This document shows, piece after piece, positions 46,294-55,044 of a stretch of DNA of 64,000 nucleotides. The notes below the pieces were generated by a model. The model was not told where the DNA came from and ran no database searches. It was given only the letters and a program-made list of their open reading frames with translations. Source of the DNA: Clostridia bacterium (GTDB lineage Bacteria > Bacillota > Clostridia > Christensenellales > Aristaeellaceae); assembly GCA_017527065.1 (NCBI GenBank), contig JAFXQO010000042.1, forward strand, positions 1 to 64,000, given 5' to 3'. Position numbers and translations under genes: made by a program. How positions within the stretch are numbered: the first letter of the stretch is position 1; every line of letters begins with the position of its first letter.

Positions 46294-46388
46294 AGTCATT
46301 TCTCCTTTTACATGTGTTTACGGGTGTAAATAAAAAATATAAAAACGGCGCGAGGCCGGGAACCAGGGGAAGCGAGCTATCCTCCTCT

Positions 46389-46820
46389 CTATATCCCATT
46401 GAAGAAAATTTGTAAGCAGGTCTGAAAAGCCTTATACCATAAGGGATTTCAGGCACGGCATCTTTTAATGGAACTGTCAACATTTCTTTCTACCCATTGA
46501 AGAAAAATTTTCGCAGGTATTGAAATCACTTGTGGCGCAAGGGATTACAAACTCCTTCATCTTTTAATTGCTGAGTTCACCTTCACTCTATCTATATACC
46601 CATTAGTACGAAATTGCATGTGAGGCTGAAAAGCCATATACCATAAGGGATTTCGGAAATCGCATCTTCAAAAATATATTTCTACCGGTATTGCGTTTCA
46701 CGAATTTGTTGGCGTGACATTCGATACCATCTCACCATATATACCCATTAGTACGAAATTGCACACAAGGCGGAAAAGCCTTATGTTATAAGGGATTTCG
46801 GACACTTCATCTTTTAATTG
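46389..46820. repeat. four imperfect ~80-bp repeats with 27-bp palindromic cores
   Basis: Copies lie at 46389-46470, 46490-46570, 46592-46670 and 46738-46820. Each starts with a variant of CTATATACCCATT, has the 27-bp core (46424-46450, 46522-46548, 46628-46654, 46773-46799) and ends in CATCTTTTAATTG or a decayed form of it. Cores read GAAAAGCCTTAT...ATAAGGGATTTC, an imperfect inverted repeat. Core starts are spaced 98, 106 and 145 bp. The array lies upstream of the HTH-tape-measure-integrase gene cluster. Confidence 0.85.
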
Positions 46821-47561
46821 CTGGGCGGACAGGAGAAAAGGGTACAAAGCGATACTTTAGCTAGCTAAAGTACTAAATCGAAATCCGAAACATTAACGTC
46901 GATCCAACATCCAAATACTCTAATTAAGGTTAAATACATCTAATCAGCGAAATAATATCACTAGAACAAGAGACTACATAAAAGCCCAAAAATAGAAGAA
47001 ATGTAGTTGATACCATTCACATAGATTTAATTATATGTTCGTTTATATCGAGCATTGAAAAGCTGTATGGCTATAAAAAAACAACTTGCTTTTTGTCGTG
47101 TCCGATTTGAGCCATAGCGAAAATCGGTAAGCAACGGCGAGCACACGTAGTAGCGGAGCCGTAGTCCTAAAATAGCTTATAGGACACCAATAGCGCCGGA
47201 AATCGTAGCCAAAGCGGAGATACCCGAGCGCGGTTTACATAGTTTCTTTTTTGAGGTACGATATATTATTTGCGTGTCCTTCATGATCGCGCGTCGCCGA
47301 AGTGCCCCCGGCTTTATGGCCGAGAACACATCGTCTAGCGCACGCTTCGCGTGTTTCCTTTATTAATGAAGTAGATCGTCAGTGAGCGATTCAAAGAATC
47401 GTGAACTGCGCAAGGAAACCGCAGGTTGACGAAGCGGAATAAAGGTCATTCTGACACGGGATTCTTTGTAATCTTTCGTGAAGGGCCCCCGATTCTCTAT
47501 ATATATCGTTTTCTTTATATAGAAAATAGGGGGCTCTCGAAAGGTTCGGCCTCAGCGTTTA
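46821..47561. other. non-coding, structure-rich region of the element
   Basis: No convincing gene is seen in this 740-bp stretch. It holds a perfect 20-bp palindrome at 46853-46872 (TACTTTAGCTAGCTAAAGTA), a hairpin CCGATTT/AAATCGG (47102-47108/47121-47127), and competing pairings GTGTCC (47098-47103) or GTCCTA (47164-47169) with GGACAC/TAGGAC (47180-47187). A three-tier stem lies at 47473-47543. It could be a replication origin, a regulatory RNA or an oriT; the sequence does not decide. Confidence 0.5.
47473..47543. other. large nested hairpin downstream of the helicase-like gene
   Basis: Three nested stems are CTTTCG/CGAAAG (47473-47478/47538-47543), GCCCCC/GGGGGC (47485-47490/47529-47534) and CTATATA/TATATAG (47497-47503/47516-47522). 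It lies 18 bp beyond the TGA that ends the extended helicase frame. No T-run follows on the minus strand. Confidence 0.65.
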
Positions 47562-49397
47562 TCAGGCTGTCTTCTGATCTGGAATCATATACCAGCCCGG
47601 TCTATCTGTCCGCATGGCTTCCAACATCGTCACGATGTGCTTATTTCGTTCTTTCACCTTGTCGAAATTCTTTTTTGTCAATCCGCATTCGTTGTAAAGC
47701 GTCACAGGCTTAAAAATCCTTCCTGGCGGCTGTGCCTCAATCCACTAAGGACTTTTTGCGCATTGGTCAGTTCGCCGGTCCTTGATTTGCGTCTCATCTG
47801 GCGTCTCATGGATTTCGACACGTGCGCCTAGACGCTTAAACTCTTTTTTAATCATCGGCGCAAGGTCGCTCAGGTCGTTTGCGTCAACTCCGTTCTGGTC
47901 TACCTCTGGCATACACCGGTAGATTAGCCAGTAGTTGACTGGCGCTGTGTTGTCGGTATTCCTTATAGCCGTCCTGAAAATGTTCTGGATGATGTCAGCC
48001 AGCAGCGAATGAAGCATAGAGAGGTTGGCCGCGCCAGCCGGGTTATAGACCGTCAAGCCGTTGCCGATACGAAGCATTTTATTCTCGTGGGCCAGGGACA
48101 GATAGTTTTCAGAGGGATAGCGATTCAGACCAACTTGGACTATATCTGTCATTTCGCGAAATTCATTCCGCCCGGTCAAGGCTCCAAAGTGCCCGACATG
48201 AGAAGCTCGTTCTTGCTCTGGCACCGAGAACATATCGAGAAAAGATTCTTCGATTGCCTTGTGCGTGAAGATCGCGTCATATTTAAGGTGACTGCCGATA
48301 TACAGCTTGATCGGCGCTATCGCTTTGTCGTTCGGGGTTCCATCATATTTTAACAGCTTAGATTTGCTGGTATTGATGTTCACTAGGTGAATCGTCAATT
48401 CTGGCAACGGTCTGTCCAATCTGGAACAATCGACCACATTCACATACGGCTTATTGTATGTCGGGTCAATTCCACCTGTGGCGTCAAGGATAATGGTTTT
48501 TGCGTCCAGATTAGTTACCAAATCAGAATGATCCAGCTCGACAAAAAACTTGTTGGAATACTTCGTCTCTGGTGATTTCTTGTTTTTGCGCTCTGAAACA
48601 AAGATAGCATCTTCGTAAACGATCTTCAGAATAGCTTGAATGGCTTTGAGGCAACCAAGATTTGAGAAAGGATTTAAGCGCACATTGAGCTTGTCTCTGT
48701 AGGTGTTAAAGACAAGGTGTTTGAATCGCCCGTCATCGTCTGTCGCGTGGTGGTTATCGTCGCTGTACTTCCACACTTCCTTGTCCGTTGTGTGATCGCT
48801 TTCGTAGCTCTTCATTATGAGCCGGTATCTTTCCTTTAGGGCTTGCCATTGATGAATCAGCCATTCTTTATTATTCTGGTCGGTTAGGTTGTCAAGATGC
48901 GTCTGAATAATCTTTTCAATATCTGAAAACTCTGCATAACTAATTTCAATCGTTTCAGAAAGTGGCGCACGTTCATCAATGATTATTGCACGTTTGGGAA
49001 TATACTTGTCCGTGATTGCCTGGACTTCATCTCTGGAGAGAGTGAAAAAGCGCTGTGTGCACATTAGGAGTATTGGCACTTCATGCTTTCGTGCAATTTC
49101 ATCTTTGATGTTCTGCGCGGTAAGTGTGCAAATCAAATTGGATTTGTTGGAGAAGTAGTCTCTCATATACTGCGGTACATTGTTACCGTACAGGTATTCA
49201 CTGAGACGGTCAATTCTATCTGTAACAACAAGGACAGCGCCATTCCAGGTGTGGAGCATCCGATATATTACATAGCTGATTGATGATGATTTGCCGATTC
49301 CGCATTGTGCGGGAAGAACAGTAACAGTGCTGGTGTCCTTGTCGGTATCTATGACATGGTTCAGCATTTCAGTAAAAGTTTTGATTTCTTCATTCAC
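47562..49397 (-). CDS. P-loop helicase-like protein with in-frame amber codon
   Basis: The product to the first stop is 550 residues (49397-47745). A P-loop PAQCGIGKSS at about 27-36 and an IIIDE Walker B near 140 are followed by DATGG and by the HFGALTGRNEFREM...VGLNRYP block, which resembles motifs V/VI of phage SF2 helicases. It probably serves element replication. The frame closes with TAG at 47745-47747 but continues, same frame, for 60 codons (TWIEAQ-like WIEAQPPGRIFKPVTLYNEC onward) to a TGA at 47562-47564. That tail has sound coding character. Start is a GTG with AAGGAG upstream. Confidence 0.75.
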
Positions 49398-49413
49398 TTA
49401 TATAATCATCTCC

Positions 49414-49915
49414 TTATGCACTTTGCTTTTCGATCAGTGGCCGAATCACATCCCAATAGTGGTTGACGTTTTCAGCTTGTGAAATGTATTCCAGGTTGGT
49501 AATAATGTTGTTCAACTTATTGCCGTCCCGATGATTAACGTATTTGAGCAGCTTATAGATTACATCTGTAAAGTCAAGCCAGTTATCAAGCACCAGCCTG
49601 TGAACCTGGCACCATCGGCGCTTACCGTCGCGACATAACAGCTTCACACGCGCGTACTTGGTTGACGCATCTGGTTTTAGGACATACCTTTTTTTTGCTG
49701 AATCGTGTGCTCAGGATGTTACCTCGATCTGATACGAAATATCCTTCCGCAATTACAAATGTAGCATTAGTCGCGTGATAGATCCTGACTGGACGCCATG
49801 TCTCCACCGGCGACAATTCGCCATCGTAGCCCCATCCGTAGTGACTACCTATCCCGCGATTGGGCTTGTCGGTGTTCAGACGGAAGCCCGGCGGAATGTC
49901 AAAGTTTTTCGTCAT
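49414..49915 (-). pseudogene. NUMOD4-HNH homing endonuclease, frameshifted at an A8 run
   Basis: From the ATG at 49915 the first frame encodes a NUMOD4-like DNA-binding segment (ETWRPVRIY, then EGYFVSDRGNILS). It runs into a run of eight A on the coding strand near 49689-49696. The other frame resumes in register with KRYVLKPDASTKYARVKLL and continues through HRLV to the HNH core VNHRDGNKLNN-x-x-TNLEYIS. A one-base change in the A run would join both parts into one ordinary NUMOD4-HNH protein. It abuts the helicase-like gene. Confidence 0.78.
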
Positions 49916-50157
49916 TTCTCTTGCTACCTCTTTTCCCTGCAGGGGCACTCATAAGGGAAATTACCTTCAAAAAAAATATGAGTACTCCGCTGTTACGAAA
50001 CCATTAATGATTAAGCACATTCTTCAAGACGTGGCATTTGTTTTCTACACTCCAAAGCATATAATGGATAGGTATCGGCTATCTTTGTGAGAACTGCCCG
50101 CTTAAAAACAACATAAGCAACATCGTGTCCAGGTTTGTTGTTGATTGTATGCAATAC

Positions 50158-50685
50158 CTAGTCATAATCAATCAATTCGTGCCGGATATAGTTTACTACC
50201 CATCTTGAAATTGTTTCTTCAGTCAGATGGTTGATAGTGAAAGGTTCATCATATCTTCTATCTTCATCGTCATCCTCGTCCTCATCATAATACTCATTCT
50301 CATATTCATTTTCTATGGCTTCATAATATTTTACTCGTGAATCAATAGCCTTCTCTCGCAATTCCTCATCATTAAGCAGCGGAATTGAAAATTCTTTGGC
50401 AATACGCAATACTTCTTCTTGCAAATTCTGCTTCCGTGTCTGAAATGCCCTCTTGCTTGCCTGGCTACGTCTGGCCCCCTCAAGAGCCAGTTTGTTGAAT
50501 GCGTCGGTGTCCATTAGTGATAACACCATGCGCTTATCCCATAGCTTCATCGGAGAAGCGCATTTATAATGTGGATTGTCAACTAGTTCTGGCTCTGGAA
50601 GAAGTCGTGCAATCATGCTCTTCGTCCAGCCCATTGCGAGAAGCGTTGCTTGACAAATCCTTTCTGGACGGTTTTTCGCTCTCAT
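50158..50685 (-). CDS. unknown acidic protein
   Basis: The 175-residue protein is not recognised. The N-terminal half is basic with a helix-turn-helix-like stretch (AMGWTKSMIARLLPEPELV), suggesting DNA binding, and contains PHYKCASPMKLWDK. The middle is coiled coil. A strongly acidic run follows at about 125-150 (DEDEDDDEDRR). An AAGGAG box lies 11 nt before the ATG. The 242 bp between its end and the endonuclease show no gene. Confidence 0.65.
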   Translation of the reverse strand: MRAKNRPERICQATLLAMGWTKSMIARLLPEPELVDNPHYKCASPMKLWDKRMVLSLMDTDAFNKLALEGARRSQASKRAFQTRKQNLQEEVLRIAKEFSIPLLNDEELREKAIDSRVKYYEAIENEYENEYYDEDEDDDEDRRYDEPFTINHLTEETISRWVVNYIRHELIDYD

Positions 50686-50718
50686 CTACATATTGTCTCC
50701 TTCCTCTATTCATGCCTT

Positions 50719-50925
50719 TTACTTCGTGCGAGCGTTTCGCAATTCGTGCTCTGCCAACATTTGAGTGTACGGATGTGGCCTCTTCGCGCCGAGCATACAG
50801 ATTTCAACTTTTGAGCCAGTCATTGCGGCCTGTAAGCCTCTTAAACTGTCGAATTCACGATTGTGCCTTTGTATTTCTTCGATGTTCATGCGACTAGCCT
50901 TCTTCATGGATTCCTTTTGTTCCAT
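50719..50925 (-). CDS. small unknown protein
   Basis: This 68-residue basic helical protein is preceded by GGAAGG 6 nt before its ATG. It lies 33 bp upstream of the acidic protein gene on the same strand. No family is recognised. The divergent 270-bp gap to the plus-strand regulator holds a strong promoter. Confidence 0.5.
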   Translation of the reverse strand: MEQKESMKKASRMNIEEIQRHNREFDSLRGLQAAMTGSKVEICMLGAKRPHPYTQMLAEHELRNARTK

Positions 50926-51128
50926 ATCCGCCTTCCTTCTCCCCGTATTGCCGATGGGACAGCGTTGTTTTCCCTTTCGGGCTCGTTTACGGGAAGTATT
51001 ATAACATATTCAGTGCAGAATGTCAAGCAATATGTAATTTTCAAATCTACAGAATAACGGTATTATTGATTTATGCGCAACATCTAAAATGCAATTTGAA
51101 ATAGAATCTAACATTAACAAATTATTTA

Positions 51129-51157
51129 TTGACAAAACGAGCTTTCCGAGTTACAAT
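51129..51157 (+). promoter_or_regulatory. strong promoter of the plus-strand regulator gene
   Basis: Perfect TTGACA and TACAAT (51152-51157) are separated by 17 nt, 41 bp before the ATG at 51198. Confidence 0.8.
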
Positions 51158-51197
51158 TCAAGCGATTTTTCGAGCGATTGAAGGGAGACGTTTTTCA

Positions 51198-51803
51198 ATG
51201 TCAGAAAAAATTGGCAGTTACATAAAGGCGGTACTGTCCAATCGTGGCCTCAACAGCAAGGCGGCTGCGGAACTGCTTCACTATGAGCCACAGTCCATGC
51301 GAAATAAATTTAGCCGAGGGACGTTTAACCTCCATGATATACTGATGGTGTGCCTCTTAAACGACGCTTCGCTTGTCATCCGCAATAAAGACGGTAAAGA
51401 CGAATATGTGTTTGACCTTCAACGCGAACTGACAGAAGAAGATTTCGCGCGTTACCAGCGCTGTATACAGTCGCTGAAACTTACCTTCGCTGACTGGTTC
51501 GCGGAAATGCAGAAAAAGAAACGTTTGGGAACCAATGAGCTAGTAGCAGTCCAGCCGGGAGCATTTGAGGAAAAGCGGAAGGAAGGCGAAACAGAAATTG
51601 AATCTGTCAACTTTTTTGAACCGCTTATGATTGTCGGCGAACGACACGCAGAAGCGGCGAAATGGTTGGGGAAACAAAATAGTAGCACCATATCACCAGA
51701 GAGAGAGTTTATGAATGTTTTCATCGCGCAAGGATTTTTCGGCGTGCTGGTTGATTTTCACGCCGGACTAGTGCCAAACTGCTATGCCATGCGTGATAAA
51801 TAG
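51198..51803 (+). CDS. putative HTH regulator
   Basis: In this 201-residue protein the first 60 residues form an XRE-like HTH (LNSKAAAELLHYEPQSMRNKFSRGTF). The rest is not recognised. AAGGGAG stands 10 nt before the ATG at 51198, which is preferred to upstream in-frame starts because those would lie in the promoter. Divergent orientation and a strong promoter suggest a lysogeny-type repressor of the element, an inference only. Confidence 0.7.
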   Translation: MSEKIGSYIKAVLSNRGLNSKAAAELLHYEPQSMRNKFSRGTFNLHDILMVCLLNDASLVIRNKDGKDEYVFDLQRELTEEDFARYQRCIQSLKLTFADWFAEMQKKKRLGTNELVAVQPGAFEEKRKEGETEIESVNFFEPLMIVGERHAEAAKWLGKQNSSTISPEREFMNVFIAQGFFGVLVDFHAGLVPNCYAMRDK

Positions 51804-51819
51804 GAATGGAGATGGTTTT

Positions 51820-52044
51820 ATGAAACTGTGCTATGGCTACGAGATCGCCGGAAACGGCAGGGATGAGATCAACATCTATAAGACGCTGGAGCGAGCCAGG
51901 GAAGAGGCAGAAAAGCAGGTTGAAAAACTGGCAGACGATGAAACCATGATCCTGTTCTCTGCTGCGGCAGATGAAAATGGGAAGCTGGCGTCGAATCGGT
52001 TCAACATCCTCGACAGCTGGCGAAAATCAGGAAGTTCGCATTAA
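51820..52044 (+). CDS. small unknown protein
   Basis: This 74-residue acidic protein is preceded by GGAGATGG 5-6 nt before its ATG and follows the regulator by 16 bp. It contains an amphipathic helix (LERAREEAEKQVEKLADDE). Not recognised. Confidence 0.6.
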   Translation: MKLCYGYEIAGNGRDEINIYKTLERAREEAEKQVEKLADDETMILFSAAADENGKLASNRFNILDSWRKSGSSH

Positions 52045-52345
52045 CCTATGTCGGCGAAATGTCCGGCCAGCGTACCTTCATGCTTAGGAACGGCTTCTCC
52101 GCGTGCGAGAAGGGGTCACGAACTGTGACGGCATAGATGCGTCTGTTTTGCACCATCCCGACGCCGAGAATATATGCGCTTTTGAGGCTCTGATTTCGTC
52201 GTTCATCGCCAAGGTGAGAATCTGTAAGGCGGAAGACAAAGGCGATTTTAGAGTACAAAAAGAATGGATGTTTTGTTATTACTTCAATTTTCACACATAC
52301 AGGGTTCGGAATAAAGCCCACCGAACAGCGGGTTTTGTTCTGCAC
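52045..52345. other. 301-bp stretch without an assignable gene
   Basis: Open frames exist on both strands but none has a convincing ribosome binding site or family resemblance. It may hold decayed coding sequence following the small plus-strand gene. Confidence 0.5.
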
Positions 52346-52383
52346 CCTAAAAAGAAGGCGAGCTACAGCAACGTAGCCCGCCT
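52346..52383 (-). terminator. terminator of the minus-strand membrane-protein gene
   Basis: On the minus strand the stem GGCG-G-GCTAC / GTAGC-T-CGCC (52357-52382) is followed by TTCTTTTTAG. It lies just after the stop of the 210-residue gene. Confidence 0.75.
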
Positions 52384-52385
52384 AT

Positions 52386-53018
52386 TTAGATAAAATGAAA
52401 GAGAATTGTAAAAAATAATCCAAGAAGGCCAGCAATACCAAAGATATTATTCATCACATAATGTACTTGCTGTTTGTGCCGTGTTCTCTCTATAAGTTCC
52501 ATTTTCTCTTCTATGTAAACCCTAATTGCATCAAATGCTTCATACGCAATTTGATACTTCTCATAGATCGAATCTGGTATAGAAGAGTCCAATAAATCCT
52601 GTTCGGCAATTTTTGCTCCTTTTAATAAAGCCTTTGCCTTTGTATACTTCTGACTTAAGACTACCACGAAGCTACCATTATCAATAACACCAAGATCAAC
52701 ATTTTTCATACTTTCATGGAAACGACGATAAAAGTCATCCGCAGACAAACAGCCATATTTGTAACAATCGAATATGGCACGTCTAAGATGACTCTTTGCA
52801 TTATGAATGTTTTTGCTGATAATATCAAGATAGTTGTCCGGCTTCTTATCGTCAGCAATATAACACTTGGCCAAATGGTTCATCATTGCTCTAATTTCAT
52901 TGAGTATTTCGACAGGGTATTCACCATCGTCTATCTCAAGAGCAATAACCATTTCTTTTACAATGGTATGATACTGATAATAAACATCAAGTATTTCTCG
53001 TTGATTCTCTGATGTCAT
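52386..53018 (-). CDS. unknown helical protein with C-terminal membrane anchor
   Basis: This 210-residue protein is helix-rich and soluble up to about residue 185, then ends in one hydrophobic span (IFGIAGLLGLFFTILFHF). This tail-anchored layout resembles effectors of some phage-defence or abortive-infection systems, but no family motif is recognised. It follows the 101-residue frame by 10 bp. Its own terminator is clear. Confidence 0.65.
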   Translation of the reverse strand: MTSENQREILDVYYQYHTIVKEMVIALEIDDGEYPVEILNEIRAMMNHLAKCYIADDKKPDNYLDIISKNIHNAKSHLRRAIFDCYKYGCLSADDFYRRFHESMKNVDLGVIDNGSFVVVLSQKYTKAKALLKGAKIAEQDLLDSSIPDSIYEKYQIAYEAFDAIRVYIEEKMELIERTRHKQQVHYVMNNIFGIAGLLGLFFTILFHFI

Positions 53019-53028
53019 AATACACTCT

Positions 53029-53459
53029 TCACTTGCTTATTTTTTCTATACGCATATCAACATAATCCATTGTCCGATAGCGTTTACGAGCAAGAAGTGG
53101 ATTGCCACGCCCCATCTTTCTATAATCAATTTTTTTAGAAAAAAAGGGGGCAGCCTTTTTTATTTTTTTTACAAGCTCTATCTCTTGGTCTAAGGTGAGT
53201 TCAGATAGCTTCTCCGGCGCTAAACCAGTTTTTCTCTGAATTATCTTGCGCATATTGTCTGACAATTTGAACAAGCTAGGCTCCCCTTTCTGATTATTCT
53301 TAGCTTTACCATTATATGTGACTGTGCCCTGCACGTCAAGACGATGCGGATATTTTTAATCTTCTTCTTATGTTTTAACTTCCTACGTTCACTCTTATTC
53401 TTGCCATCGCAAGATATTTCCTTCAGGCAAAATATACCTTCCAAGAAAAACATTTGCAA
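53029..53459 (-). pseudogene. small basic gene, possibly frameshifted
   Basis: Two overlapping minus-strand frames seem to be parts of one protein. The upstream frame (from 53459) contains a very basic KHKKKIKNIRI stretch. The downstream frame (53334-53029, 101 residues if started at a GTG) contains VTYNGKAKNNQKGEPSLFKL and ends before the membrane-protein gene. The GTG lacks a ribosome binding site, and joining the frames near 53340 by a one-base shift gives a more natural protein. A real short gene with a weak start is the alternative. Confidence 0.4.
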
Positions 53460-53699
53460 ACAATAGTAGTATACCTTATATGCCGGCGTATGTCAATGAC
53501 AATCTGCGAGAATGTGCGCAACAAAGGCGAGCCAGCTCCCGCCAGCCCGCCCTCACCGCCCAGTCAGTCACCGCAGGGCTTTATGATTTACACCGCGTAT
53601 TCTTAATAAAACTATAATTTGAACGACAATGGAGCGCCTGCCAGATAGCAGACGCTCCACGCCATTGAGAAGAAGATAGATATGGGATTCGTCGGCCTT
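53460..53699. other. 240-bp intergenic stretch, no gene seen
   Basis: No supported reading frame or tRNA is visible. Short GC-rich segments alternate with AT-rich ones. Confidence 0.5.
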
Positions 53700-54065
53700 T
53701 TACATGGCATCACCCCTCTCACCGAAGAAAGCGCTCATCAACTTGCCGTCATAGACGGTCAGATTTGCCAGGTCATTTCCGGTCAGCCCTTTTGACAGTA
53801 CGTCGGGCACTGTGGGATGATCTTCAAGCGCGACGATATGCTTATGGACATAATCTCCATACTCGGATGACGCCCATTTGACGCTGCCATCTGTCGTGAA
53901 CAGGCTACGCTTAGTCAGCCGGTCGCCGACTAGTTGCCGCGCTTCGTCCTCGGTCAGGGCCATGCGCTCAATTCCAACATCACTTTTAACCCAATCATCG
54001 CGGCGGCTCTCCGTTTGGAAAACCGCCACGTCGTAAGGCCAGCTAGTTTCTGCCGCATAGAACAT
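53700..54065 (-). CDS. unknown protein
   Basis: This 121-residue protein is not recognised. GAGGAA stands before its ATG, 3 bp after the stop of the next gene upstream. It is the last of four small minus-strand genes (55003 to 53700) with typical element-accessory character, and it is richer in GC than the tape-measure region. Confidence 0.65.
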   Translation of the reverse strand: MFYAAETSWPYDVAVFQTESRRDDWVKSDVGIERMALTEDEARQLVGDRLTKRSLFTTDGSVKWASSEYGDYVHKHIVALEDHPTVPDVLSKGLTGNDLANLTVYDGKLMSAFFGERGDAM

Positions 54066-54068
54066 AGG

Positions 54069-54302
54069 TCATTCCTCCCCATCTTCAGTCGTAAGGATGA
54101 AATGGAAGACGCTCATGATCTGGTCGCGGATGCTGTCGCGTTGCGGCCAAGTCAGGCTTTCGGCGTAGAACAGGCGGAACTCGCGGTCGGTAATGTCGTA
54201 GAAGGCTTTCAGGGGCGTCCCATCGGTCAAGGTCAACTCGGCCTCGAACCAGTCGAAAATGTCGCCGGTCATGCGCTGAATGTTGTTAATCTTGATCTTC
54301 AT
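54069..54302 (-). CDS. unknown small acidic protein
   Basis: This 77-residue protein contains FDWFEAELTLTDGTPLKAFY and ends in EDGEE. AAAGGA lies 9 nt before the ATG at 54302, which is better spaced than the ATG at 54311. No family is recognised. Confidence 0.62.
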   Translation of the reverse strand: MKIKINNIQRMTGDIFDWFEAELTLTDGTPLKAFYDITDREFRLFYAESLTWPQRDSIRDQIMSVFHFILTTEDGEE

Positions 54303-54390
54303 TAAAATCATTCCTTTCTATTTGATAGCTGTATTTGTGAATCTTGATTTGTCGCGTTGGTGTGACTCACCTTTTACCCCGGAGGGCGGA

Positions 54391-54420
54391 GGCGTGTTAT
54401 CGTCAGGATGTTAACACGCC
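54391..54420. other. inverted repeat between small genes
   Basis: GGCGTGTTA (54391-54399) and TAACACGCC (54412-54420) form a 9-bp perfect stem with a 12-nt loop. There is no T-run, so it may be an operator or RNA element and not a terminator. Confidence 0.6.
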
Positions 54421-54435
54421 CCCTGGTTGGGTGGG

Positions 54436-54762
54436 TCAAGCGGTCAGAGGTTGGGTCTGGCTCTCGCCGAAGAAACTGCCGATGTAGGTTGCGCCGTCGC
54501 CCTTGCTGGCGTAGATCAGTACTGCCTGAAATAGGCACTTGCTGCCGTGCAGGACTTCGCGTCCTGCCGCCTTCCAACCAGCCCACGTGTTGACGGCTTC
54601 AGTCACGCCCGCTTCAGCCTTAGCCGCCTCGATTCGTGCGCTGTTGATGGGTTCGGCCTTAGCCGCCAGCCATGCCCGGTGAAGGGCTTCACCGAAGGTT
54701 ATAACGGCCTTTCGGAAGATGCGCCAAGCGCGGGTCATGATGGCCTTCAGATTGTATTTCAT
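54436..54762 (-). CDS. conserved-looking small protein of mobile elements
   Basis: This 108-residue protein has the segment AIMTRAWRIFRKAVITFGEALHRAW, a pattern I associate with uncharacterised proteins of Firmicute mobile elements, though I cannot name the family. AAAGGAGG precedes the ATG. It lies between two other small minus-strand genes. Confidence 0.65.
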   Translation of the reverse strand: MKYNLKAIMTRAWRIFRKAVITFGEALHRAWLAAKAEPINSARIEAAKAEAGVTEAVNTWAGWKAAGREVLHGSKCLFQAVLIYASKGDGATYIGSFFGESQTQPLTA

Positions 54763-54796
54763 GTCCGGTCAACCTCCTTTGCGTTTGGGAGGGCGG

Positions 54797-55003
54797 TCAA
54801 GCCGCCCTCTTGATCTCCACTTCGTAACCCTGATCTTTCATGTCCTCGGCGAAGTCCTCAGCCTCTTCCAGGGAATCAAAGAACTCGCAGTCGTCATACT
54901 CATCGTTGATGTAGTTGACTTTGAAGGTGACTTCGTCGCAGGTCTCAAAGTCCTCATGGTACCATTCGTTCATGGTCCGTTCGATCATCATCATTTCGCG
55001 CAT
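54797..55003 (-). CDS. unknown small acidic protein
   Basis: This 68-residue protein is strongly acidic and aromatic (NYINDEYDDCEFFDSLEEAEDF). AGGGAGG lies 8 nt before the ATG. It is the first gene of the small minus-strand cluster and starts close to two copies of a CTCCAG-TT-CTGGAG operator. A DNA-mimic type protein is possible but unproven. Confidence 0.6.
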   Translation of the reverse strand: MREMMMIERTMNEWYHEDFETCDEVTFKVNYINDEYDDCEFFDSLEEAEDFAEDMKDQGYEVEIKRAA

Positions 55004-55044
55004 TTTGTTTGCCTCCCTCTCTCAACCTTGTGACCTAATTATAA

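Noticed and set aside
46286..46483. 65-codon minus-strand frame
   Set aside because: It runs through the repeat array and overlaps the HTH gene start; no ribosome binding site supports it.
46389..46820. Possible CRISPR array
   Set aside because: The repeats are about 80 bp, imperfect, irregularly spaced and palindromic in the core, with no cas gene; this does not fit direct repeats with uniform spacers.
47426..47713. 95-codon plus-strand frame
   Set aside because: It crosses the large hairpin and lies antisense to the extended helicase frame, and has no credible start.
47745..47747. General TAG recoding in the element
   Set aside because: Other element genes, such as the serine recombinase and the 201-residue regulator, end in TAG at sensible positions.
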